A model generated the notes under the pieces. It was not told where the DNA came from, did not search any database, and worked only from the letters and a program-made list of their open reading frames with translations. From assembly GCA_003538495.1 (NCBI GenBank), contig DPSD01000702.1:4986-11014 (forward strand): DNA of 6,029 bases. Reading direction: 5' to 3'. This DNA is from Accumulibacter sp. Its GTDB lineage: Bacteria; Pseudomonadota; Gammaproteobacteria; Burkholderiales; Rhodocyclaceae. The position numbers and the translations under genes were made by a program. Positions 1 through 6,029 of the stretch are shown here, piece after piece. The first letter of the stretch is position 1; each line of letters starts with the position of its first letter.

Positions 1-142
1 GGCTCGACGATCGGCAGGCGCAAGGGGCGGTAGCCGTAGCTCTTGAGCCACGAACGGATGGTCTCCTCGAACAGATCCCAGAACTCGGCCTCGTCCGGCA
101 GGATATCGTTCATCCCGCGTACGGACTGGATCTTCGGAGCGA

Positions 143-146
<4 letters not shown>
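1..146 (-). CDS. hisS: Histidyl-tRNA synthetase, N-terminal fragment (cut by window edge)
   Basis: Class II aminoacyl-tRNA synthetase that attaches histidine to tRNA-His in the cytoplasm. Only the first 48 codons lie in the window. The peptide begins [17 protein letters not shown] and goes on through a stretch containing [10 protein letters not shown] and [12 protein letters not shown]. This is the typical HisRS N-terminus: the RGMNDxLP element followed by motif 1 of the class II fold. The ATG at 146-144 overlaps the ispG TGA by four bases (ATGA), which suggests translational coupling. Only a weak purine-rich stretch (about 150-158) precedes the start. A second ATG at codon 12 lies inside the conserved RGMND element and is too late to be the start. 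The gene continues beyond base 1. Identification is firm despite the short length because both the conserved N-terminus and the ispG-hisS order agree. Confidence 0.93.
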
Positions 147-1381
<1,235 letters not shown>

Positions 1382-1390
1382 AGCTTGTTG

Positions 1391-1396
1391 TCCACC
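1391..1396 (-). promoter_or_regulatory. Ribosome binding site deciding the GTG start of ispG
   Basis: GGTGGA on the minus strand lies nine bases before GTG 1381, in the 28-base rodZ-ispG gap. It is the main reason to prefer this start over the TTG at 1456, which has no recognisable Shine-Dalgarno. It is only a partial match to AGGAGG. Confidence 0.5.
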
Positions 1397-1409
1397 AGTG
1401 GCGAGATCC

Positions 1410-2351
1410 TCATTTGACGGTAAGCCGCGCCACGCCCTTGCTGGTGTGCGCCTCAAGATCGATGGTCTTGCCCTTGTACTCGACCGTCACATGGCGGGCG
1501 TTTCCCAGCACCAGCGAGAACGGCGGCTGCCCGGTGATATCCTGTTGGCTGCCTGCCGGCTTGAAACCCGTCGACAGCACCTCGCCGCGGCCATCGAGAA
1601 CCTCTATCCAGGCGGCCTCCGCGAAGCGGAGCCTGAGCGTGTCGCCGACAGCTGCAGGCGGAGTGTCGATCGTCGCCGCGCCTTGCGACTGGCCGCCGGG
1701 ACTCTGAACGACAGCCCCCGCCTGGTTCGCTGCCGCGGCTGCCGCCGACGGGCCAGGCGGCGCGAGCACCGGCTGCGTCTCGATCGAGGCCGTCGGCGGT
1801 GCTGCGACTACCGGCGGCGCGGTTGCCGGCGGCTCGACAGGCGCTGGCAAGTTGCTACTGCCGGTCAACGCCGCCAGCTTCTCATCCCAGAAGCCCGGTG
1901 GCACAAACAGATACGCCAGCACGGCCAGCAGCAGCAACAGCAGCCCACCAAATATCGCGAGGTAGTCGCGCCGCTCTGCCCGCCTTCCGGCTTGCGGCAA
2001 GCTGGCGCTGGTTCCGGCGGATACCTCGAGCTGCAGAGTCCGCTGCATCTGTTCCGCGTCGAGACCGCGCATCAGGGCATCACCGTCCAGATTGAGCAGG
2101 CGCGCGTAGTTGCGAACGAAGCCGCGAATCATGGTGTTGCCGGGCAGCAACGACCAGTCCTCGCTCTCCAGCGCGGCTACCTGCCTGGGGCCAAGCTTCA
2201 GCGACTGCGCGGCGTCGGCGACGCTGATGCCTCTGGCCTCGCGAGCGGCGCGCAGCTGCTGCCCGACGGTTGCGAGCTGCGCCTCGTGTGTAGCATTTCC
2301 GCCTGGCAAGCCCTGCTCTGCGGCGATCGAGAATACAGACTGTTCACTCAT
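1410..2351 (-). CDS. rodZ: RodZ-like cell-shape protein (HTH domain, one membrane span, DUF4115)
   Basis: Bitopic inner-membrane protein that, in characterised relatives, links cytoplasmic MreB filaments to the elongation machinery. The 313 residues show the RodZ layout. A Cro/XRE-type helix-turn-helix domain spans about 28-90 ([20 protein letters not shown], then the [16 protein letters not shown] segment). A short basic stretch (RRAERR, 123-128) precedes one hydrophobic span at about 131-150, giving a cytoplasmic N-terminus by the positive-inside rule. A Pro/Ala-rich linker covers about 165-233, with only three acidic residues and no Lys or Arg. A C-terminal beta-rich DUF4115 domain covers about 237-313 ([15 protein letters not shown], then [17 protein letters not shown]). 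The start ATG overlaps the pilW stop as ATGA; AAAGG sits nine bases upstream (2361-2365). In P. aeruginosa the matching gene is PA3804, between pilF and ispG. Function is from family knowledge. The HTH probably binds MreB and not DNA. Confidence 0.9.
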   Translation of the reverse strand: MSEQSVFSIAAEQGLPGGNATHEAQLATVGQQLRAAREARGISVADAAQSLKLGPRQVAALESEDWSLLPGNTMIRGFVRNYARLLNLDGDALMRGLDAEQMQRTLQLEVSAGTSASLPQAGRRAERRDYLAIFGGLLLLLLAVLAYLFVPPGFWDEKLAALTGSSNLPAPVEPPATAPPVVAAPPTASIETQPVLAPPGPSAAAAAANQAGAVVQSPGGQSQGAATIDTPPAAVGDTLRLRFAEAAWIEVLDGRGEVLSTGFKPAGSQQDITGQPPFSLVLGNARHVTVEYKGKTIDLEAHTSKGVARLTVK

Positions 2352-3151
2352 TCGAAGTTGCCTTTCAGCAGTTCATGAGCCTCCGGTGAGAGCGGAAAGT
2401 TTCGCTTCAACTGGGCAGCATAGCGGGCTTCGGCCAGACGATCGCCGAGTTTCCGTTCGACCCGCACCATTAACCACAGCGCCTCGGCATTCGGCTTGGC
2501 CTTGCGGATCAGGTCTGCAAGCTGCCGACTGGCAAGGTCCAGATTACCGCGTTGGTAGTTGATGTCTGCCAGTTGCAGCAGCGCCTGCGGGTTGTCTGGC
2601 ACGATCCGCAGACTATGCTCGATCAGCCCCTGGGCATTATCCAGATCACCGAGCTTGATGTAGCAGGCGCCGGCATTCAGGTAAGCCCTCTCGGGGGTTT
2701 CGTACAAACGGTTCTTCATTGCTCGCTGCAAAATCGGAATGGCCTCTTTCTCCCTGCCAATCTGGCAAAGATACCAGCCATAGTTGTTCTGGAGTTCGGG
2801 ATCGTTGGGGTCAAGGCTCAAGGCGCGTTGAAAATCCCGGTCGGCGAGTTGCATCTCGCCGATGTGGTAGAGCACCAGCCCGCGGGTACCATGCGCCTTC
2901 GCGTAATCCGGGTCGACGACGATGGCCATCGTCAGCTCCTCAAGCGCCACCGAGTAATTCTTGTTCTGCAGGTACAGCGAACCCAGATCGGTATGCAGCT
3001 TGGCGCGCGTGCGGTTGTCGCGGGGCGGCGTCGGCCGCCGCGAATCGACGTCCTCCTCGGCGGGCTTCTGCGCGCTGCCCGAAGAGAAGAGTCCAGACGA
3101 ACAGCCACTGGCGCTCAGCAACGCGACCAACACCCATGCAAGCTTCCTCAT
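2348..3151 (-). CDS. pilW: Type IV pilus biogenesis lipoprotein PilW/PilF (TPR pilotin)
   Basis: Outer-membrane lipoprotein of type IV pilus assembly. PilF of Pseudomonas (the PilW counterpart in Neisseria and Myxococcus is Tgl) helps localise and multimerise the secretin PilQ. The preferred start gives 267 residues, close to the roughly 250 of PilF and PilW. The signal peptide is [17 protein letters not shown], with the lipobox ending at Cys17 (A-S-G-C, slightly unusual with Ala at -3). A charged linker to about residue 48 follows. About six TPR-like helix pairs then fill the rest, roughly 49-82, 83-116, 117-150, 154-186, 189-220 and 221-254. Recognisable pieces are [20 protein letters not shown] and [20 protein letters not shown]. 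The frame stays open upstream to 3397, but that part lies inside rlmN, looks unlike a protein and would bury the signal peptide. The start overlaps the rlmN stop as ATGA, with GAGGT six bases upstream. The symbol could equally be pilF. Confidence 0.92.
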   Translation of the reverse strand: MRKLAWVLVALLSASGCSSGLFSSGSAQKPAEEDVDSRRPTPPRDNRTRAKLHTDLGSLYLQNKNYSVALEELTMAIVVDPDYAKAHGTRGLVLYHIGEMQLADRDFQRALSLDPNDPELQNNYGWYLCQIGREKEAIPILQRAMKNRLYETPERAYLNAGACYIKLGDLDNAQGLIEHSLRIVPDNPQALLQLADINYQRGNLDLASRQLADLIRKAKPNAEALWLMVRVERKLGDRLAEARYAAQLKRNFPLSPEAHELLKGNFE

Positions 3152-4266
3152 CTGGCGACCTCGTGACGCTCCATTTGCAGAGCAAAGGTTCGCCCTGTAC
3201 CACGTTTTGTCCGGTCTAGAATCTGCCCCGCCAGCTGCCCGCAAGCGGCATCGATGTCGTCGCCTCGCGTCTTGCGGGTCGTCGTTACCACCCCAGCGGC
3301 CATCAGAATCTCGGCAAAACGTCGGATGCGTGGTGCCGGAGAGCGGCGATACGACGAGCCCGGGAACGGATTGAAGGGGATCAGGTTGAACTTGCACGGC
3401 ACGTCGCGGGTCAGCGCCAGCAACTCCTCCGCCTGCCCATCCGAGTCATTGACGCCGTCGAGCATGACGTACTCGAAAGTCACGAAATCGCGAGGCGCCT
3501 TCTCCAGATACCGTCTGCAGGCCGCCAGCAGCAGCGGCAAGGGGTACTTGCGGTTGATCGGCACCAGTTCATCACGCAGACGGTCATTCGGCGCGTGCAG
3601 GGAAACAGCCAGAGCCACCGGGCACTCGTCGCGCAAGCGGTCCATCGCCGGTACCAGACCCGAGGTGGAGACCGTGACCCGGCGGCGGGAAAGACCATAG
3701 GCGTCGTCGTCAAGCATCAGACGCAGCGCCAGGACCGTATGGTCGAGGTTGGCCAGCGGCTCGCCCATGCCCATCAGCACGACATTGCTGATCACCCGCT
3801 CACCTTGCGTTTCGCCGTGCCGGTAAGCGCCGAGCGCGTGCCTGGCCTGCCACAACTGGCCAATGATCTCGGCAACCGTCAGATTGCGGTTGAAACCCTG
3901 CTTGCCGGTCGAGCAGAATGAGCAGTCCAGCGCACAGCCGGCCTGAGTCGAGATGCACAGCGTGCCGCGATCGTCCTCCGGAATGAACACCGACTCGACG
4001 GCATTGCCGGCGCCGACGTCGAACAGGAACTTGCGCGTCCCGTCGCCGGCGAGGCTGTCAGCAACGATGGCGGGCGGCAGCACCACCGCCATGTCCTTCA
4101 GTTTCTCGCGCAGACTCCGGGCCAGGTCGGTCATCGCATCGAAATCACCCTGCCCGAAGCGATGCACCCAGCGCAACACCTGCCTGGCGCGAAAAGGCTT
4201 CTCGCCGTGTCCGGCGAAAAACGCCGACAGGCTGGCGGCATCGAGATCGAGCAGGTTGACCGTCAT
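3148..4266 (-). CDS. rlmN: Dual-specificity 23S rRNA/tRNA adenine-C2 methyltransferase RlmN
   Basis: Cytoplasmic radical-SAM enzyme that methylates C2 of adenosine at 23S rRNA position 2503 and at position 37 of some tRNAs, which affects decoding accuracy. The 372 residues are the usual length. The CxxxCxxC cluster motif is Cys111, Cys115 and Cys118 ([11 protein letters not shown]). The upstream Cys104 and the C-terminal Cys342 ([10 protein letters not shown]) match by spacing E. coli Cys118 and Cys355, the latter being the methyl-carrying cysteine. Glu91 in ESVFIPE matches E. coli Glu105. GMGEP at 166-170 is the SAM-binding GEP element, and SLHAPND (222-228) and FNPFPGS (298-304) are further family signatures. 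ATG 4266 is the earliest possible start, because the ndk TAG lies seven codons upstream in the same frame. No clear Shine-Dalgarno precedes it, so translation may depend on ribosomes finishing ndk. The stop overlaps the pilW start by four bases. Confidence 0.97.
   Translation of the reverse strand: MTVNLLDLDAASLSAFFAGHGEKPFRARQVLRWVHRFGQGDFDAMTDLARSLREKLKDMAVVLPPAIVADSLAGDGTRKFLFDVGAGNAVESVFIPEDDRGTLCISTQAGCALDCSFCSTGKQGFNRNLTVAEIIGQLWQARHALGAYRHGETQGERVISNVVLMGMGEPLANLDHTVLALRLMLDDDAYGLSRRRVTVSTSGLVPAMDRLRDECPVALAVSLHAPNDRLRDELVPINRKYPLPLLLAACRRYLEKAPRDFVTFEYVMLDGVNDSDGQAEELLALTRDVPCKFNLIPFNPFPGSSYRRSPAPRIRRFAEILMAAGVVTTTRKTRGDDIDAACGQLAGQILDRTKRGTGRTFALQMERHEVAR
3158..3162 (-). promoter_or_regulatory. 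Ribosome binding site of pilW inside the end of rlmN
   Basis: GAGGT on the minus strand lies six bases before ATG 3151 and within the last codons of rlmN. It supports the start at the lipoprotein signal peptide over the longer open frame. Confidence 0.7.
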
Positions 4267-4267
4267 G

Positions 4268-4294
4268 AAAACCGATGCTTCGGCCTAGCGGCCG
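4268..4294 (-). other. Two short, mutually exclusive hairpins at the ndk-rlmN junction
   Basis: Read on the minus strand, CGGCC-GCTA-GGCCG (4294-4281) could form a 5-bp hairpin across the ndk stop codon. CCGA-AGCA-TCGG (4283-4272) could form a 4-bp hairpin followed by TTTT just before the rlmN ATG. They share bases 4281-4283, so both cannot form at once. The stems are very short and such repeats arise easily by chance in GC-rich DNA. A weak attenuator or a translation-tuning element is possible but unproven. Confidence 0.2.
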
Positions 4295-4713
4295 GAATAG
4301 ACGGCCATCGCCGGAAAGAAGAAGGCAATCTCGGTCTTCGCCGTTTCCTCGCCGTCCGAGCCATGCACGGCGTTGGCGTCGATCGACTCGGCGAAGTCCG
4401 CACGGATCGTTCCCGCGGCGGCCTTCTTCGGATCGGTGGCGCCCATCAGCTCGCGGTTCTTGGCAATCGCATCCTCGCCCTCGAGTACCTGCACCATCAC
4501 CGGACCGGAAATCATGAACGACACCAGATCATTGAAAAACGGACGCTCCTTATGCACGGCGTAGAAACCGCCGGCTTCCTGTGGTGACAGCCAGGCCATC
4601 CTGGCGGCGATCACCTTCAGCCCGTTGGTCTCGAAACGGGAGTAGATCTTGCCAATCACGTTCTTGGCGACGGCATCGGGCTTGATGATGGAAAGAGTAC
4701 GTTCGACGGCCAT
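4285..4713 (-). CDS. ndk: Nucleoside diphosphate kinase
   Basis: Cytoplasmic enzyme that moves the gamma phosphate from ATP to other (d)NDPs through a phosphohistidine intermediate, balancing the NTP and dNTP pools. The 142 residues are full length. It starts with [15 protein letters not shown], and the catalytic His117 lies in NAVHGSD. The nucleotide-binding residues known from the family are all in place: Lys11, Tyr51, Phe59, Arg87, Thr93, Arg104 and Asn114. The start is clear: ATG 4713 has GGAGA seven bases upstream. This is the first gene of the ndk-rlmN-pilW-rodZ-ispG-hisS operon. A probable extended -10 promoter lies about 70 bases upstream. The TAG stop is in the same frame as rlmN, 18 bases before it. 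Confidence 0.98.
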   Translation of the reverse strand: MAVERTLSIIKPDAVAKNVIGKIYSRFETNGLKVIAARMAWLSPQEAGGFYAVHKERPFFNDLVSFMISGPVMVQVLEGEDAIAKNRELMGATDPKKAAAGTIRADFAESIDANAVHGSDGEETAKTEIAFFFPAMAVYSGR

Positions 4714-4720
4714 GAATCAT

Positions 4721-4725
4721 TCTCC
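4721..4725 (-). promoter_or_regulatory. Ribosome binding site of ndk
   Basis: GGAGA on the minus strand lies seven bases before ATG 4713. Another ATG directly abuts it at 4720, but that one is out of frame and too close to the Shine-Dalgarno to be used, so the site fixes the ndk start at 4713. Confidence 0.8.
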
Positions 4726-4784
4726 AAACAGTAGGTAGTCAAGAAAAACGACGACAAATCATATCGCTAGAAACACAACCTCAT

Positions 4785-4793
4785 ATTATACCA
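4785..4793 (-). promoter_or_regulatory. Probable sigma-70 extended -10 promoter of the ndk operon
   Basis: The minus strand reads TGGTATAAT: a perfect -10 hexamer (4785-4790) with the extended TGn element just upstream (4791-4793). No hexamer resembling TTGACA is found 16-18 bases further upstream, as is common in extended -10 promoters. The predicted transcription start is near 4778, giving a 5' leader of about 65 bases before ndk. The surrounding 4741-4790 is much richer in A and T than the coding regions. The site lies between the dctM terminator and ndk, where an operon promoter is expected. Confidence 0.65.
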
Positions 4794-4825
4794 AGACTCC
4801 GGCACAGATCTGCTATCGCCGGGCG

Positions 4826-4869
4826 ACGAAAAGCAAGGCGCGCGTACGGGTCTCCCCGCACGCGCGCCT
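4826..4869 (-). terminator. Strong intrinsic terminator after dctM
   Basis: On the minus strand, arms at 4869-4855 and 4850-4836 pair over 15 bp with a single G-T wobble and enclose the loop GAGA. The stem begins 26 bases after the dctM stop codon. The T-rich tail TTGCTTTT follows immediately (last T of the arm to about 4828). No T-rich tail is seen on the plus-strand side, so it acts in the direction of dctM. It isolates the TRAP transporter operon from the ndk operon. Confidence 0.88.
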
Positions 4870-4875
4870 CTATCG

Positions 4876-4889
4876 CGCCAGTTCTGGCG
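4876..4889. repeat. Small inverted repeat between the dctM stop and its terminator
   Basis: CGCCAG-TT-CTGGCG is a perfect 6-bp inverted repeat with a 2-base centre (as RNA, a 5-bp stem with a 4-base loop). It begins six bases after the dctM stop and precedes the main terminator hairpin. It could be a second, minor stem protecting the 3' end of the mRNA, or chance. It has no T-tail of its own. Confidence 0.45.
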
Positions 4890-4895
4890 TGGCGT

Positions 4896-6029
4896 CTACA
4901 TCATGCCCAGCCTGGTCGGCAGCCAGGTCGAAATGATCGGGACATAGGTGATGAGGACCAGGAAGGCGAGCATCGACAGCAACCAGGGCCAGACGGCGAT
5001 GGTCAGCTCGGTAATCCCCATCTTGGTAATCCCCGAGGCCACATAGAGGTTGAGGCCGACCGGCGGATGGCACATCCCCACTTCCATGTTCACCACCATC
5101 AGGATGCCGAAGTGCACCGGATCAATCCCCAGGGTCATCGCTACCGGGAAGAGAATCGGCGCAAAGATCAGCACGATCGACGACGGTTCCATGAAGTTGC
5201 CGGCAAGCAGCAGGATCACGTTCACCGCCAGCAGGAAGGCGATCATGCCAAGTCCGTGGCCCAGCATCCAGTCGGCCAACGTCTGCGGGATGTTCTCGTT
5301 GGTCATGATGAACGAGAAGAGCACGGCGTTGGTGATGATGTAGAGCAGCATCGCCGACATGTTCGCCGAGTTGAGCAGCACCCGCGGCACGTCGCTCAGC
5401 GACAGGTCCTTGTAAACAAAGACGGCGACGACGAAGGCGTAGACCGCGCTCATCGCCGCGGCCTCGGTCGGCGTGAACATGCCGCTGTAGATCCCGCCCA
5501 TGACGATGACGATCAGCAGCAACCCCCAGGCCGATTCACGGAAAGCCTTGAAGCGCTCGGCGAACGACGATTTGGCCATGCGCGGATAGTTGTTGGTCCG
5601 CGCCCGATACCAGGTCACGCCACCAAGGACCATCGCCAGACCGATACCGGGGATCACGCCGGCCATGAACAGCGCGCCGACCGAGGTATTGGTGGCGACC
5701 GAATACATGACCATCACGATCGACGGCGGGATCAGGATGCCGAGCGCCCCGGAAGTGGTGATCACCCCGGCGCCGAAGCGCTTCGGAAAACCGGCCTTGA
5801 CCATCGCCGGCATCAGGATCGAGCCGATCGCCACGACGGTCGCTGGCGAAGAACCCGAAACGGCCGCAAACAGCGCACAGGCGAGAACGCCGGCGAGACC
5901 CAAGCCGCCGTACCAGTGGCCGACCATGCTCGTCGCGAACCTGATCATCCGTCGCGCCACGCCACCGTGAGTCAGGAAGTTGCCGGCCAGGATGAAGAAC
6001 GGAATGGCCATGATCTCGAACTTCTCGAT
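4896..6029 (-). CDS. dctM: TRAP transporter large permease subunit, DctM type (5' end beyond window)
   Basis: Large membrane subunit of a tripartite ATP-independent periplasmic transporter. It drives uptake by a sodium or proton gradient together with a periplasmic solute-binding protein (DctP type) and a small membrane subunit (DctQ type), neither of which is in view. The 377 residues present belong to the IT/DctM superfamily: IMAIPFFILAGNFLTHGG near the visible start, GSSPATVVAIGSILMPAM (59-76), GILIPPS (97-103), GMFTPTEAAA (183-192), GNFMEPSSIVLIFAPILFP (277-295) and MEVGMCHPPVGLNLYV (315-330). Many hydrophobic segments alternate with short polar turns. The ATG at 6011 is internal: the frame stays open to the window edge and the family is usually about 425 residues, so some 50 N-terminal residues are missing. 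The closing region resembles C4-dicarboxylate (succinate, fumarate, malate) transporters, but substrate is set by the unseen binding protein. A strong terminator follows, so this is the last gene of its operon. Confidence 0.93.
   Translation of the reverse strand: MEKFEIMAIPFFILAGNFLTHGGVARRMIRFATSMVGHWYGGLGLAGVLACALFAAVSGSSPATVVAIGSILMPAMVKAGFPKRFGAGVITTSGALGILIPPSIVMVMYSVATNTSVGALFMAGVIPGIGLAMVLGGVTWYRARTNNYPRMAKSSFAERFKAFRESAWGLLLIVIVMGGIYSGMFTPTEAAAMSAVYAFVVAVFVYKDLSLSDVPRVLLNSANMSAMLLYIITNAVLFSFIMTNENIPQTLADWMLGHGLGMIAFLLAVNVILLLAGNFMEPSSIVLIFAPILFPVAMTLGIDPVHFGILMVVNMEVGMCHPPVGLNLYVASGITKMGITELTIAVWPWLLSMLAFLVLITYVPIISTWLPTRLGMM

Noticed and set aside
2552..3166. A 204-codon plus-strand open frame opposite pilW
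   Set aside because: Antisense shadow of a clear TPR lipoprotein gene; no domain, no ribosome site and no neighbours on that strand.
3152..3397. An 82-codon N-terminal extension of pilW
   Set aside because: It lies wholly inside the rlmN coding region and would place residues before an evident lipoprotein signal peptide, which has its own ribosome site.
4737..4742. TTGACT on the minus strand as a -35 box for ndk
   Set aside because: A -10 box at the proper spacing would fall on the ndk ribosome site and start codon, leaving no room for an mRNA leader, and no -10-like hexamer is there.
4782..4784. A small leader peptide ATG just before ndk (five codons to a stop)
   Set aside because: The ATG overlaps the -10 box and lies upstream of the predicted transcription start, so it would not be on the mRNA.
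6009..6011. ATG at 6011 as the start of dctM
   Set aside because: The frame stays open to the window edge, the family is about 50 residues longer at the N-terminus, and MAIPFFILAG is an internal conserved segment.

Overview
The window is an ordinary, GC-rich chromosomal segment of a betaproteobacterium, most likely of the Rhodocyclales (Accumulibacter/Dechloromonas-like). That placement is inferred from gene order and protein flavour (the longer betaproteobacterial form of IspG, a type IV pilus pilotin beside RlmN, a DctM of the C4-dicarboxylate type); no database search was possible. All seven genes lie on the minus strand, so they read from high to low coordinates. I saw no mobile element, CRISPR array, RNA gene or novel defence-like system.

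Right part (4896-6029): the 3' portion of a TRAP transporter large membrane subunit (dctM), cut by the window edge. It ends in a strong intrinsic terminator (15-bp stem, GAGA loop, T-rich tail, 4826-4869), preceded by a small inverted repeat (4876-4889). The 182-base gap that follows (4714-4895) is the only real intergenic region. It holds the terminator and a probable extended -10 promoter (4785-4793) for the next operon.

Left and central part (1-4713): a compact housekeeping operon ndk - rlmN - pilW/pilF - rodZ - ispG - hisS. Pseudomonas aeruginosa has the same order (ndk, PA3806, pilF, PA3804, ispG, hisS). Three junctions (rlmN/pilW, pilW/rodZ, ispG/hisS) are 4-base ATGA overlaps. The other two are short gaps of 18 bases (ndk/rlmN) and 28 bases (rodZ/ispG). 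ispG appears to start at GTG 1381, not at the longer TTG-initiated reading.

The operon products serve different processes: NTP balance (Ndk), rRNA/tRNA adenosine methylation and decoding (RlmN), assembly of the type IV pilus secretin (PilW/PilF), cell shape through MreB (RodZ), isoprenoid precursor synthesis (IspG) and histidyl-tRNA charging (HisS). Co-transcription therefore looks like growth-linked co-expression, not one pathway. All catalytic and metal-binding residues that could be checked by eye are present. The findings below are modest: details of starts, junctions, the promoter and the terminator.
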